From: Xanthomonas sp. DAR 34887
GTDB lineage: Bacteria; Pseudomonadota; Gammaproteobacteria; Xanthomonadales; Xanthomonadaceae
DNA length: 64,000 nt
Direction of reading: 5' to 3'
Assembly (NCBI RefSeq): GCF_041245805.1
Contig: NZ_CP162490.1
Span: forward strand, 1,527,001-1,591,000
In this document: positions 53,364 to 63,008 of the stretch, one piece after another
How the letters are laid out: every line of letters begins with the position of its first letter
Numbering within the stretch: position 1 is the stretch's first letter
Made by a program: the position numbers and the translations under genes
The notes under the pieces: generated by a model
Databases searched by the model: none
What the model saw: the letters and a program-made list of their open reading frames with translations, nothing else
What the model was told of the DNA's origin: nothing

Positions 53364-54962
53364 TCAGCCGTCGCGCAGCACGCTGCGGCCGCGGATCAGG
53401 TCGGCGGCGCGCTCGGCGATCATCATTGTCGGGCCGTTGGTGTTGCCGCTGACCAGGCGCGGCATCACCGATGCATCGACCACGCGCAGGCCTTCCAGCC
53501 CGCGCAGGCGCAGCTGCGGATCGACAACCGCCTGCGCATCGCTGCCCATGCGGCAGGTGCCGATCGGGTGGTAGATGGTCTCGGCCTTGGCGCGGATGTA
53601 GGCGATCAGGCCGGCCTCGTCCAGGTTGTCGCGTTCCGGCAGCAACGGCGCGCCGCGCCAGGGATCGAACGCCGGCTGCTGCAGGATGCGCCGCGCCAGG
53701 CGCGCGCATTCCACCAGCATGCGCAGGTCAAAACCGTCCGGATCGCTGAGGTAGTTCGCCTGGATCCGCGCCGGTGTGCGCGGATCGGCGTCGTTGAGCG
53801 ACAGGCGGCCGCGGCTGCGCGGCTGCAGGTGGCAGGCGTGCAGGGTGAAGCCATCGCCGGGCAGCCGGTTGCGGCCATGGTCGTCGAGCATCGCCGGCAC
53901 GAAATGCAGCTGGATGTCGGCACGCGCGTCCGGCGCCAGCGGCGAGCGGATGAAGCCGCCGGCCTCGGCGATGTTGCTGCTGCCGGCGCCGCGGTGGCCG
54001 CGCAGGAAATAGTCGAAGGCGATCTTCAGCTGGTTGCGGCGGTCGTAGCTGATGCCAGGGCGGGTGCGGTACAGCGTGCACACGTCGAGATGGTCCTGCA
54101 GGTTGGCGCCGATCTGCGGCTGATCCAGGCGCACAGGAAGGCCATGGCGCTGCAGCTCGTCGGCCGGGCCGATGCCCGAGAGCATCAGCAACTGCGGCGA
54201 GTTCACCGCGCCGGCGCTGAGCAGCACCTCGCGCGCAGCCCGCGCCTGCACTTCGGCGCCGCGTTGCGCATAGGCCACGCCGACCACGCGTTCGCCCTCC
54301 ACTAGCAGTCGCAGCACTAGCGCGTCGGTGACCACCTGCAGATTGGCGCGCGCAAGCGCCGGCGCCAGGTAGGCGACCGCCGCCGAGCAGCGCGCGCCGT
54401 CCTTCTGGGTGACCTGGTACAGGCCCACACCCTGTTGCTGCGGGCCATTGAAATCGAGGTTGTGGGCGAAACCGGCCTGCTCTCCGGCCGCGATGAACAC
54501 GTCCGACAGCGGGTTGTGGTAGCGCAGATCGGACACGTGCAGCGGCCCGTCATTGCCGTGCAGCGCATCGCCGCCGCGGCTGTTGCGTTCGCTGCGGCGG
54601 AAATACGGCAGCACGCCGCGCCAGTCCCATCCCTCGGCGCCGTCGGCGGCCCAGTCGTCGTAGTCGGCCGGCACGCCGCGCACGTAGCACATCGCGTTGA
54701 TCGAACTGGAGCCGCCCAGCACCTTGCCGCGCGGCCACCACAGGCGCCGCTCGTTCAAGGCCGGCTCCGGCGCGGTGAGGTAGTTCCAGTTGATGCGGCG
54801 GTTGCCGGTCAGCCGCGCCAGGCCCGCCGGCATATGGATGAAGGGATTGCGGTCGCGCGGCCCGGCCTCGATCAGCAGCACCTTGCAATCGCGATCCTCG
54901 CTGAGCCGGTTGGCCAGCACGCAGCCTGCCGAGCCTGCGCCGATGATGATGTAGTCGTACAC
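53364..54962 (-). CDS. GMC-family oxidoreductase (choline dehydrogenase-like)
   Basis: 532 residues. FAD binding by YIIIGAGSAGCVLANRLSED, PRGKVLGGSSSINAMCYVRG is the GMC signature 1, and the catalytic His is in Y-H-P-I-G-T-C-R-M-G, with N-T-N-G-P-T near the end. It oxidises a primary or secondary alcohol using FAD. BetA-like in length, but no betaine aldehyde dehydrogenase or BetI is nearby, so the substrate is open. Confidence 0.87.
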   Translation of the reverse strand: MYDYIIIGAGSAGCVLANRLSEDRDCKVLLIEAGPRDRNPFIHMPAGLARLTGNRRINWNYLTAPEPALNERRLWWPRGKVLGGSSSINAMCYVRGVPADYDDWAADGAEGWDWRGVLPYFRRSERNSRGGDALHGNDGPLHVSDLRYHNPLSDVFIAAGEQAGFAHNLDFNGPQQQGVGLYQVTQKDGARCSAAVAYLAPALARANLQVVTDALVLRLLVEGERVVGVAYAQRGAEVQARAAREVLLSAGAVNSPQLLMLSGIGPADELQRHGLPVRLDQPQIGANLQDHLDVCTLYRTRPGISYDRRNQLKIAFDYFLRGHRGAGSSNIAEAGGFIRSPLAPDARADIQLHFVPAMLDDHGRNRLPGDGFTLHACHLQPRSRGRLSLNDADPRTPARIQANYLSDPDGFDLRMLVECARLARRILQQPAFDPWRGAPLLPERDNLDEAGLIAYIRAKAETIYHPIGTCRMGSDAQAVVDPQLRLRGLEGLRVVDASVMPRLVSGNTNGPTMMIAERAADLIRGRSVLRDG

Positions 54963-55138
54963 CCGCGGTCCCCCTGTTTCGTGGCGCCGACGCTAGTCGC
55001 CGGGGATAGAGCATATGCTCGGCCGCGTCGCGGGACGCGGACGCCGCGATGGGCACGGGGCTGCGCAGGCCGGCGGCGCTGGCGATGTTGCAGTGCATCG
55101 GCTACCGTGCGCGCAACCACACGGCGAACGGCGGGCCG

Positions 55139-56446
55139 ATGCAAGCGGAAAACAAGCGCGTCCAGACCGGCGAGCTGCGCGCGGTGCTGCTGTCCTTCGT
55201 GTACTTCTTCTGCGTGCTGGCGGCGTACTACGTGATCCGGCCGGTGCGCGAACAGCTGTCGGCGGCGGTGGGCTCGACGCAGCTGCCCTGGTTCTTCATG
55301 GCGACCTTCGTCGCCACCCTGCTGCTGACCCCGCTGTTCGCATGGATGGCGGCGCGCTGGCCGCGGCGGATCGTGGTGCCGGCGGTCTACGTGTTCTTCG
55401 CGCTGTGCCTGCTCGGCTTCGTGCCGCTGTTCAGCGGCTACGGCGGGCTCAGTCAGCGCATGCTGGGCATCGTGTTCTTCGTTTGGGTCAGCGTGTTCAA
55501 CCTGTTCGTGGTGTCGGTGTTCTGGAGCTTCATGGCCGACATCTGGAGCAACGAACAGGCGCGGCGGCTGTTCCCGCTGATCGGCCTGGGCGGCACCGCC
55601 GGCGCGGTGGCCGGGCCGCTGCTGACCCGCGGCCTGGTCGGCGTGATCGGCGTGGCGCCGCTGCTGCTGGTGTCCGCGGCGCTGCTCGGCGTGGCGCTGG
55701 CATGCGTGATCCTGCTCGGGCGCTGGGCGCGCGTGCATGGCGCGCGCCGCCACGACGCCGGCCACGAGGCGGCGGTCGGCGGTGGCATGTTCGACGGCCT
55801 CAAGCAGATCCTGGCCAATCCGTTCATGCGCGGCATGGCGCTGCTGATGCTGCTGGGCGACTGCATCGGCACGGTCGGCTATTTGCTGATGACCGATTAC
55901 TCCGGCGCCACCTTCCACAACGCGGTCGAACGCACCGAGTTCGCCGCCAGCATCGACATGCTGACCAACGTGCTGCAGGTCGTGGTGCAGATCAGCGTGA
56001 CCCGCTGGCTGCTGATGAAGAAGGGCGCCGGCGCGGTGATCGCGCTGTGGGCGCTAATCAGCGTGGGCACGCTGGTGGCCACCGCAGTGGCGCCCGATCC
56101 CTATGCGCTGGTGGTGTGGATCGTGCCGTGGGTGGTGCTGCCGCTGGTCATTACCCGTTCGCTGACCTACGGCATGGTCGGCCCGGCGCGCGAATCGCTG
56201 TACACGCGCGTGCCGCGGCAACTGCGCTACCAGGGCAAGAACGCGGTGGACACGGCGGTGTGGCGCGCCGGCGACGTGGCCGTGGCCTCGGCGATGAACG
56301 GTCTGCGCGCGCTGGGCATGGGCGTGCCCGGTTTCGCCGCAGCGGCCGCGCTGGCAGCCGGGCTCTCCGGCGTCATCGGTTGGCGCCTGGCGCGTGCTGT
56401 CGAAAGCGCCGCGCCTGCAGCAGCGGAGACGGCACCGACGCGCTGA
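55139..56446 (+). CDS. MFS/NTT-like (ADP-ATP carrier-type) transporter
   Basis: About 435 residues, around eleven membrane helices. AAYYVIRPVREQLSAAVGS and FWSFMADIWSNEQARRLFPL resemble the TlcA/NTT-type and MFS-like carriers first known from obligate intracellular bacteria. In free-living Xanthomonas such proteins occur but the substrate is not clear. The frame is open to an ATG at 55049; I chose MQAENKR because its N-terminus is cleaner, but the longer form cannot be excluded. Confidence 0.72.
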   Translation: MQAENKRVQTGELRAVLLSFVYFFCVLAAYYVIRPVREQLSAAVGSTQLPWFFMATFVATLLLTPLFAWMAARWPRRIVVPAVYVFFALCLLGFVPLFSGYGGLSQRMLGIVFFVWVSVFNLFVVSVFWSFMADIWSNEQARRLFPLIGLGGTAGAVAGPLLTRGLVGVIGVAPLLLVSAALLGVALACVILLGRWARVHGARRHDAGHEAAVGGGMFDGLKQILANPFMRGMALLMLLGDCIGTVGYLLMTDYSGATFHNAVERTEFAASIDMLTNVLQVVVQISVTRWLLMKKGAGAVIALWALISVGTLVATAVAPDPYALVVWIVPWVVLPLVITRSLTYGMVGPARESLYTRVPRQLRYQGKNAVDTAVWRAGDVAVASAMNGLRALGMGVPGFAAAAALAAGLSGVIGWRLARAVESAAPAAAETAPTR

Positions 56447-56534
56447 GCCTGCGCGCCGCAGGCCACGCGGACGCGGTGCCGGCCGCCGCGGCAACGGCTA
56501 TGCTGTGCATCCTCTTTCGCCGACGGACGCGCGC

Positions 56535-56888
56535 ATGACCCTGCTGGCCTCGATCCTGGTAAGCCTGGTGGCCTTGCTGCACGTCTACATCCTGGTGCTG
56601 GAGATGTTCCTGTGGACGCGGCCGCTGGGCATGAAGGTGTTCCGCAACACGCCGGACAAGGCGCAGCTGACCAAGGTGCTGGCGGCCAACCAGGGGCTGT
56701 ACAACGGCTTCCTCGCCGCCGGCCTGGGCTGGGGTGTGGCGGCGCAGCGGGTGGACGTGATGCTGTTCTTCCTGGGCTGCGTGGTCGTGGCCGGCCTGTA
56801 CGGCGCGTGGAGCGTCAGCCGCCGCATCCTGTTCGTGCAGGCGACGCCGGCGGCGCTGGCGATCGCGGCGGTGCTGCTGGCGTACTGA
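56535..56888 (+). CDS. DUF1304 membrane protein
   Basis: 117 residues, four helices. L-E-M-F-L-W-T-R-P-L-G-M-K-V-F then NQGLYNGFLAAGLGWG are the DUF1304 signatures. Inner-membrane protein of unknown function. Confidence 0.88.
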   Translation: MTLLASILVSLVALLHVYILVLEMFLWTRPLGMKVFRNTPDKAQLTKVLAANQGLYNGFLAAGLGWGVAAQRVDVMLFFLGCVVVAGLYGAWSVSRRILFVQATPAALAIAAVLLAY

Positions 56889-56922
56889 CGAGCCGGCGCC
56901 GTGCCGGCAGCGCGCTGCGGCG

Positions 56923-57402
56923 TCAGCCGTTCGCCGCCTTCGCGCGCGGCGACACCCACATGGCGATGCTGGCGAAGAACACCACCTGCTCGCGCGCGTC
57001 GCGGATCTCCACGCTGACCGGCAGTTCGTAGCCGCTGTCGGCGGCCACGATCGGCACGTCCGGCGTCGCCACCGCCTGCATCGTGCCGCTGGCCTTGCTG
57101 CGGTATTCGACGCGCATGCCTTTCGGGATCCAGCGCATCGACGGCGGCAGGCTGGCATCGACCATGACCCCGCCGGCCAATTCGGCCAGGTTGCAGAGCG
57201 CGATCGCATGCACGGTGCCGATGTGGTTGCTGACCCGCCGCCGATGCGCGATGCGCGCCTCGCAGCGGCCCGGCTGCAGGACGGTGATGCGCGGAGAAAT
57301 GCTGGCGAAGTAGGGCGCCTTGAAGCACACCGCGCGCGAGAACAGCCACTGCCCGGCCGGCCAGCGCTGCATGCGTTGGTAGAGCGAAAGCAATCGGCTC
57401 AT
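56923..57402 (-). CDS. DUF4442 hotdog-fold protein (PaaI-like thioesterase)
   Basis: 159 residues. RVSNHIGTVHAIALCNLAEL aligns with the hotdog-fold active region (Asn/His then an acidic residue) of DUF4442/PaaI-like acyl-CoA thioesterases. Cytoplasmic. It follows fadE on the same strand, behind a hairpin. A link to fatty-acyl-CoA turnover is suggested by context only. Confidence 0.78.
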   Translation of the reverse strand: MSRLLSLYQRMQRWPAGQWLFSRAVCFKAPYFASISPRITVLQPGRCEARIAHRRRVSNHIGTVHAIALCNLAELAGGVMVDASLPPSMRWIPKGMRVEYRSKASGTMQAVATPDVPIVAADSGYELPVSVEIRDAREQVVFFASIAMWVSPRAKAANG

Positions 57403-57420
57403 GATGCATGTCCTGAAATG

Positions 57421-57448
57421 ACGACGGCGGACCGAAGTCCGCCGTCGT
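57421..57448 (-). terminator. Stable hairpin after fadE
   Basis: A perfect 12-bp stem ACGACGGCGGAC with its complement; on the minus strand the loop is TTCG, an ultra-stable tetraloop. There is no long U-tract (CATTTC follows), so it is a weak terminator or mRNA-end stabiliser. Confidence 0.6.
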
Positions 57449-57502
57449 GGTGAGCGTAGCGCCGGCGCGGATGTCGCCGGCCCGGTTCAAGCCGCTTGCG
57501 GA

Positions 57503-59983
57503 TCAGGCCGCTTCGCGCGAATGATCGTCGCCGGCCGCGGCACGGTGGTAGTAGCTGGCCGACCGCAGTTCGTCGGTGTCGAAGTCGTCCACGCTGATCG
57601 TGTCCATGGTGATCTCGCGCAGTTCCTCCAGCTGACGGCGCTCGTCGGCCGAGAGCACGCCTTCGCGCACCGCCTCGTCCAGCTGCGAGGCGAAGTCCAG
57701 CGCCTCGATGCCCTTGCTCTTGAGCGCCTTCAGGAACTTGCGCTCGACCGGCTCGGCCAGCACCGCCTTGGTCAGGTAGCTGGCGATGCGGCCGCCCGGA
57801 TTGTTCTCGCACGGGGTCAGGAACACGCCCTGGCCGAGGCGATCGCGGGCTTCGTTCGGCGTCATCAGCAGCGCGGCGACGCGGTGACCCAGACGGTCGC
57901 CCGGGGCTTCGGCGCGGCGGCCCCACGGGAAGATCAGCGCCCACATCAGCCAGCCCACAGGGCGGATCGGGAAGTTGCGCAACGCCGCCGACAGCGCCAG
58001 TTCGATCTTGTGCACGCTGTCGTGGAACGCCCAGGCCAGCAGCGGCTGGTCGGTCGCCGGCGCGCCGTCGTCGTGGTAGCGCTTGAGCATCGCGCTGGTC
58101 ATGTAGATGTGGCTCAGCACGTCGCCCAGACGGCCGGACAGCGATTCCTTGAACTTGAGCTTGCCGCCGAGCATCAGCATCGACACGTCGGCCATCAGCG
58201 CCAGGTTCGCCGAATAGCGGTCGAGCTTGCGGAAGAAACGACGGGTGTAGGCGTCGCCGGGCGCGGCGCCGATGCGTGCGGCGGTCAGGCCGAACCACAG
58301 CGAGCGCACCGCATTGGAGATGCCGAAGCCGATATGGCCGAACAGGTTGCGGTCGAACTCGTCGACGCCGGCCTTGTGGTCCGGGTTGCCGGCGGCCTTC
58401 ATTTCCTTCATCACCCACGGATGGCACAGGATCGCGCCCTGGCCGAAGATCAGCAGGCTGCGGGTCATGATGTTGGCGCCTTCGACCGTGATCGCGATCG
58501 GCGCGGCCTGCCAGCTGCGGCCGGCGAAGTTGCGCGGGCCGAGGATGATGCCCTTGCCGCCGACCACGTCCATCACGTCGCTGATGACTTCGCGGCTCAT
58601 CGTGGTGCAGTGGTACTTGGCGATCGCCGACGGCACCGACGGCACGTCGCCGCGGTCCACCGCCGCGGCGGTGGCCTGCGACAGCGCGCTGATCGCATAG
58701 GCCTTGCCGCCGATCCGCGCCAGCGCCTCTTCCACGCCTTCGAAGCGGCCGACCGACAGGCCGAACTGCTTGCGGATGCGCGCATACGCACCGGTGACGA
58801 TCGCGCCGTACTTGGCGCCGCCGCTGGCGGTGGAGGGCAGGGTGATCGAGCGGCCCACCGCCAGACACTCGTTGAGCATGTTCCAGCCCTTGCCGACCAT
58901 GTCCACGCCGCCGATCAGCTGGCTGAGCGGGATGAACACCTCGCGGCCGTGGATCGGGCCGTTCTGGAACGGCGAGTTCAGCGGGAAGTGGCGGCGGCCG
59001 ATCTCGACGCCCGGGGTTTCGCGCGGCAGCAGCGCCAGGGTGATGCCGATGTCCTTGGTGTCGCCGATCAGGCCTTCCGGGTCGTACATGCGGAACGCCA
59101 GGCCGACCAGCGTGGCCACCGGCGCCAGGGTGATGTAGCGCTTGTCGAAGGTCAGCTTGACGCCGAGCACGTTGGCGCCGTTCCACTCGCCCTTGCAGAC
59201 GATGCCGTAGTCGGGGATCGAGGTCGCGTCGGAGCCGGCGAACGGGCCGGTCAGGCCGAAGCAGGGCACTTCCTGGCCCACCGCCAGACGCGGCAGGTAA
59301 TAGTCCTTCTGCTCCTTGGAGCCGTAGTGCAGCAGCAGTTCGCCCGGGCCCAGCGAGTTGGGCACGCCGACGGTGGAGCTGACCACGCTCGACACCGAAG
59401 CGATCTTCTGGATCACCTTGTGGTGGGCCAGCGCGGAGAAACCCAGGCCGCCGTATTCCTTGGGAATGATCATGCCGAAGAACTTGTGCTTCTTGATGAA
59501 GCTCCACAGTTCCGGCGGCAGGTCGGCGTGGACGTGGGTGATTTCCCAGTCGTTGGTCATCCGGCACAGTTCTTCGACCGGGCCGTCGAGGAAGGCCTGT
59601 TCTTCGGCGGTCAGCTGCGGCTTGGGATAGTTCAGCAGCTTCTGCCAGTCCGGATCGCCGGTGAACAGTTCGCCCTCGAAGCCGACCGAGCCGGTTTCAA
59701 GCGCGATGCGTTCGGTCTGCGACAGCGGCGGCAGCACCTTGCGGAACACTTTCAACATCGGCGCGGTGAGCAGCGGCTTGCGCACGAACGGCAGCAGCAG
59801 CGGAACCGCGATCACCGCCAGCACGACGGCGGCGACGATGGTCGCGACATGGCTGGCGCCGAGCAGCCAGCACGCGACCAGCAGCGTGGCGCTCAGCGCG
59901 GCCCACACGGCGAGCCGCATGCGGTGATAGGCGGCGAAGGCGCCTGCCAGCAACAACACGAGGAAGGGTGCGACGATGCTCAT
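57503..59983 (-). CDS. fadE: Acyl-CoA dehydrogenase FadE
   Basis: 826 residues, the long FadE type of beta-oxidation. Two N-terminal membrane helices (residues about 3-60), then acyl-CoA dehydrogenase domains (FFGMIIPKEYGGLGFSALAH; FAD-binding CFGLTGPFAGSDATSIPDYG; the C-terminal DUF1974). It catalyses the first dehydrogenation of fatty acyl-CoA. Its ATG overlaps the stop of the upstream alpha/beta hydrolase as ATGA, so translation is coupled. Regulation is probably by the TetR protein divergent from that operon. Confidence 0.93.
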   Translation of the reverse strand: MSIVAPFLVLLLAGAFAAYHRMRLAVWAALSATLLVACWLLGASHVATIVAAVVLAVIAVPLLLPFVRKPLLTAPMLKVFRKVLPPLSQTERIALETGSVGFEGELFTGDPDWQKLLNYPKPQLTAEEQAFLDGPVEELCRMTNDWEITHVHADLPPELWSFIKKHKFFGMIIPKEYGGLGFSALAHHKVIQKIASVSSVVSSTVGVPNSLGPGELLLHYGSKEQKDYYLPRLAVGQEVPCFGLTGPFAGSDATSIPDYGIVCKGEWNGANVLGVKLTFDKRYITLAPVATLVGLAFRMYDPEGLIGDTKDIGITLALLPRETPGVEIGRRHFPLNSPFQNGPIHGREVFIPLSQLIGGVDMVGKGWNMLNECLAVGRSITLPSTASGGAKYGAIVTGAYARIRKQFGLSVGRFEGVEEALARIGGKAYAISALSQATAAAVDRGDVPSVPSAIAKYHCTTMSREVISDVMDVVGGKGIILGPRNFAGRSWQAAPIAITVEGANIMTRSLLIFGQGAILCHPWVMKEMKAAGNPDHKAGVDEFDRNLFGHIGFGISNAVRSLWFGLTAARIGAAPGDAYTRRFFRKLDRYSANLALMADVSMLMLGGKLKFKESLSGRLGDVLSHIYMTSAMLKRYHDDGAPATDQPLLAWAFHDSVHKIELALSAALRNFPIRPVGWLMWALIFPWGRRAEAPGDRLGHRVAALLMTPNEARDRLGQGVFLTPCENNPGGRIASYLTKAVLAEPVERKFLKALKSKGIEALDFASQLDEAVREGVLSADERRQLEELREITMDTISVDDFDTDELRSASYYHRAAAGDDHSREAA

Positions 59984-60900
59984 GGGCTTGCTCCGGGGAC
60001 ATGCTCGGTGACGGCGGACGATGCGCCGGCGCTAGCCGGTGGCAGTGCGTCCAGATAATGCAACACAGTGGCGGTAAATGCGGCGTTGTCGTCGCCGGCC
60101 AGCATATGCGTGGCCTCGGGCAGGTGCACATGCTGTGCATGCGGCACCAGCGACAGGAATTCTTCGATGGTCTGCGGCGTGACCAGATCGCTGCGTCCGC
60201 CGCTGACCAGCAGCACCGGGCAGTGCACCTGGCGCGCGGCCTGCGCGATCGCGTCCTGGTGCTGCTCGCTGTCGCGCGCCAACTCCTCGACCAGGCGCGG
60301 ATCCCAATGCCAGTACCAGCGGCCGTCGGCGTGCCGGCGCAGGACGCTGCGCAGCGCCTCCGGCGATTTGCGCGCGCGCTGCGGCAGATAGGCGGCGATG
60401 GCATCGCCGGCATCGTCCAGCGTGGCGAAACCGTGCGGATGCGCGGTCATGAAGGCGAGGATGCGTTCGACCCCGGCCGGCTGCCAACGCGGGGTGATGT
60501 CGACCAGCACCATCGCGCGGAACAGGCCCGGCCAGCGCGCCTCGGCCATCAGCCCGAACAGCCCGCCCATCGAGGCGGCCACCAGCACCGGCGCCGGCGC
60601 CATTTCGCCGGCGACCACGATCAGGTCGTCGGTGAACTGCTCGCCGCGGTAAGCCAGGGCGGCGGGGTTGCGGGTGGAGTCGCCATGGCCGCGCGCGTCG
60701 TAGGCTACGCTGCGGTAGCCATGCGCCTGCAGCGCCGCGGCGCTGGCCATCCAGGCATGCCGGGTCTGCCCGAAGCCGTGCGCGAACAGCACGCTGCCGG
60801 CAGCGCCGGGCTCGGTGACGGTCGCGGCCAACCGCATGTCGTCCGCGCCGGCGAGCAGGGCGGAGACGGCAGTCGGCATGCTGGAAGGAGAGGAAACCAT
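59980..60900 (-). CDS. Alpha/beta hydrolase in operon with fadE
   Basis: 306 residues. GFGQTRHAWMASAAALQAHG is the oxyanion side, the nucleophile elbow is A-A-S-M-G-G, the acid is D in S-G-G-R-S-D-L-V-T, and the His is in E-A-T-H-M-L-A-G. It could be an esterase or a fatty acyl hydrolase that feeds FadE. ATG at 60900 lies inside the first operator palindrome of the divergent TetR regulator. A second in-frame Met (60879) is possible. Confidence 0.84.
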   Translation of the reverse strand: MVSSPSSMPTAVSALLAGADDMRLAATVTEPGAAGSVLFAHGFGQTRHAWMASAAALQAHGYRSVAYDARGHGDSTRNPAALAYRGEQFTDDLIVVAGEMAPAPVLVAASMGGLFGLMAEARWPGLFRAMVLVDITPRWQPAGVERILAFMTAHPHGFATLDDAGDAIAAYLPQRARKSPEALRSVLRRHADGRWYWHWDPRLVEELARDSEQHQDAIAQAARQVHCPVLLVSGGRSDLVTPQTIEEFLSLVPHAQHVHLPEATHMLAGDDNAAFTATVLHYLDALPPASAGASSAVTEHVPGASP

Positions 60901-60914
60901 ACGAGCTAGTATGG
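60897..60914. promoter_or_regulatory. TetR operator 1
   Basis: Palindrome CCATACGAGCTAGTATGG (half-site ATACGA). It covers the start codon of the hydrolase gene. The same pattern recurs at 60935-60948. Confidence 0.65.
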
Positions 60915-60934
60915 ATGAGCCGGCGACGATGTCA

Positions 60935-60948
60935 ATACGATGCAGTAT
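60935..60948. promoter_or_regulatory. TetR operator 2
   Basis: ATACGATGCAGTAT, same half-sites (ATACGA/AGTAT) as operator 1, centred 36 bp away. Two copies in the 140-bp divergent region indicate control of the TetR gene and of hydrolase-fadE. Confidence 0.6.
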
Positions 60949-61039
60949 GGAAGCGAAAAGCCAATGCTGCCGGGCATTTGCGCGCGATTCATGGAGGGCA
61001 CATACTGCAACCGACTTCCCCGTATGGTTAAATCGACGG

Positions 61040-61651
61040 ATGAACAACGCTTCCGTGTCTACCACCGACGATGCCGCCGCTCCCAGCGGTGGCCGCAACA
61101 ACCGACTCAGCGCCGAAGACTGGGCGCAGGCCGCACTGGACCTGATCGCCGAACAGGGCGTCAACGCGGTGGCGGTGGAACCATTGGCACGGCGCCTGGG
61201 CGTGACCAAGGGCAGCTTCTACTGGCACTTCCCCTCGCGCGATGCGTTGTTGCAGGCCGCGCTGGAGCGCTGGGAACTGGTCGAGCAACAGCAGGTGTTC
61301 GGCAGCCTGGAAGAGGTGCCGGATCCGCGCACCCGGCTGCGCGCGCTGTTCCAGCTGGTCGCGCACGAGGTCAAGCCGCACATCATCTACAGCGAGTTGC
61401 TGAAGGCGCTGGATCATCCGGCGGTGCGCCCGGTCATCGACCGGGTCTCGCAGCGGCGCATGGAATACCTGATCGCCTCGTTCCGCCAGGCCGGCCTCAG
61501 CCGCACCGATGCCCAGCATCGCGCCCGGCTGGCCTACGCCGCCTACGTCGGCTTCCTGCAGTTGTCGCTGCAACTGCACCAGCCCAAGCAGGCGCGCGAG
61601 GAGTTCGAGGCCTACGTCGAACACGTGATCGTGACCCTGATCCCCGGCTGA
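61040..61651 (+). CDS. TetR-family regulator of fatty-acid genes
   Basis: 203 residues. HTH: QAALDLIAEQGVNAVAVEPL then A-R-R-L-G-V-T-K-G-S-F-Y-W-H-F-P-S-R-D-A. The C-terminal domain is ligand-binding, similar to FadR/PsrA-like TetR proteins by position. It is divergent from hydrolase-fadE with two matched dyads between them. The stop TGA shares one base with the next ATG (TGATG). Confidence 0.87.
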   Translation: MNNASVSTTDDAAAPSGGRNNRLSAEDWAQAALDLIAEQGVNAVAVEPLARRLGVTKGSFYWHFPSRDALLQAALERWELVEQQQVFGSLEEVPDPRTRLRALFQLVAHEVKPHIIYSELLKALDHPAVRPVIDRVSQRRMEYLIASFRQAGLSRTDAQHRARLAYAAYVGFLQLSLQLHQPKQAREEFEAYVEHVIVTLIPG

Positions 61652-62943
61652 TGTTCCAGGAACTCACCCGCGCCGGCGTGCACGAGCAAGTGCGCCGCCA
61701 TCTCGCCCAGGGCGACTACCGGCGCGCCGACGCGCTATGCGAACAGGTGCTGGCCACCGCGGCGGACGATGTGACGCTGCGGCGCATGCACGCGACGTTG
61801 CTGATGGAGAGCGGCGAGATCGCACGCGCGGCCCAGGCCTGGGCGTTGGTGGCCGCCGCCGAACCGAGCCTGGAGGCGTACAGCCGGCTGGGCGTCTGCC
61901 TGGCCCACCTGGGCGAGCATGCGCAGGCGCTGCCGGCGTTCGAACAGGCCTTGCGGCTGTCGGCGGACGCGTTCCTGGTACGGCTGTGCTATGCCGAGAG
62001 CCTGGATGCAGTGGGGCGCGGCGACGACGCCTTGCCGATGTACTTCGCTGCGGTGCATGCCGCGCAGGCCAGGGGCCGCTGGCTCGATCAGCACAGCACC
62101 GCGCCGGAGCTGCGGCCGCGGGTGATCGCGGCGATGGCGCGGATCGACCAGGGTCGGCATGCCTTGTTCGCGGCAGCGGTGCAGCCGCTGATCGACCGTT
62201 TCGGCGAAGCGGCATTGCGCCGGGTGACGGCGGCGCTGCGGATCTATCTGGGGCTGCAACCGCGTCCCGCCGACGACGGCCAGCATCCCACCTTCCTGTA
62301 TGTGCCCGATCTGGATCCCTCGCCGTACCTGAGCGCGTCACGGTTCCCTTGGTACGCGCAGCTGCAGGCCGCCACCGAAGGCATCAGCAACGAAGTGCGG
62401 CAGGTGCTGGCCTCGCGCCAGGCGGTGCAACCGTTCCTGGATTTCAGCAACGGCGCCACGCCGCAGGACTACCTCAGCGCCAAGCACGGCGATGGCGCCT
62501 GGGATGCCTATTTCTTCTACCGGCACGGCGTTGCGCACGCCGAGAACCTGCAGCGGTGCCCGATCACCGCGGCGGCGCTGGCGCATGTGCCGTTGACCCG
62601 GATCGATCTGCACGCGCCGGAGGTGCTGTTCTCGATCCTGGCGCCCGGCACCACGATCAAGCCGCACTACGGGGTCAGCAACTCGCGTGTGGTCACCCAT
62701 CTGCCGCTGATCGTGCCGCCGGAGTGCGCGCTGGAGGTCGCCGGCATCGCCCACCATTGGCAGGTCGGACAGCTGGTCACCTTCAACGACACCTGCCTGC
62801 ACCAGGCCTGGAACCACAGCGAGCAGCTGCGGGTGGTGATGATCCTGGACACCTGGCATCCGGACCTGGAAGAGGCCGAGACGCTGGCGCTGCGGCAGTT
62901 GATCGAGACGATCGGCGCATTCAACCAGCGCGCGGGCCTGTAG
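61651..62943 (+). CDS. TPR / aspartyl-asparaginyl beta-hydroxylase
   Basis: 430 residues. About 200 residues of TPR-like helices (AEPSLEAYSRLGVCLAHLGE … LPAFEQALRLSADAFLVRL) are followed by the aspartyl/asparaginyl hydroxylase fold. The iron ligands are probably H in T-I-K-P-H-Y-G-V-S and H in W-N-H-S-E-Q, with the 2-oxoglutarate site R-V-V-M-I-L-D-T-W-H-P. It is close to LpxO/BlsI-like enzymes but the TPR part suggests a protein or peptide substrate. Coupled to the TetR gene. Confidence 0.82.
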   Translation: MFQELTRAGVHEQVRRHLAQGDYRRADALCEQVLATAADDVTLRRMHATLLMESGEIARAAQAWALVAAAEPSLEAYSRLGVCLAHLGEHAQALPAFEQALRLSADAFLVRLCYAESLDAVGRGDDALPMYFAAVHAAQARGRWLDQHSTAPELRPRVIAAMARIDQGRHALFAAAVQPLIDRFGEAALRRVTAALRIYLGLQPRPADDGQHPTFLYVPDLDPSPYLSASRFPWYAQLQAATEGISNEVRQVLASRQAVQPFLDFSNGATPQDYLSAKHGDGAWDAYFFYRHGVAHAENLQRCPITAAALAHVPLTRIDLHAPEVLFSILAPGTTIKPHYGVSNSRVVTHLPLIVPPECALEVAGIAHHWQVGQLVTFNDTCLHQAWNHSEQLRVVMILDTWHPDLEEAETLALRQLIETIGAFNQRAGL

Positions 62944-63008
62944 CCCGCGCCGCCGTCCGGCCACGCGCGCCCGGCTCGCGCACGCGATGTCGGACCGGCG
63001 CGCGCCGC

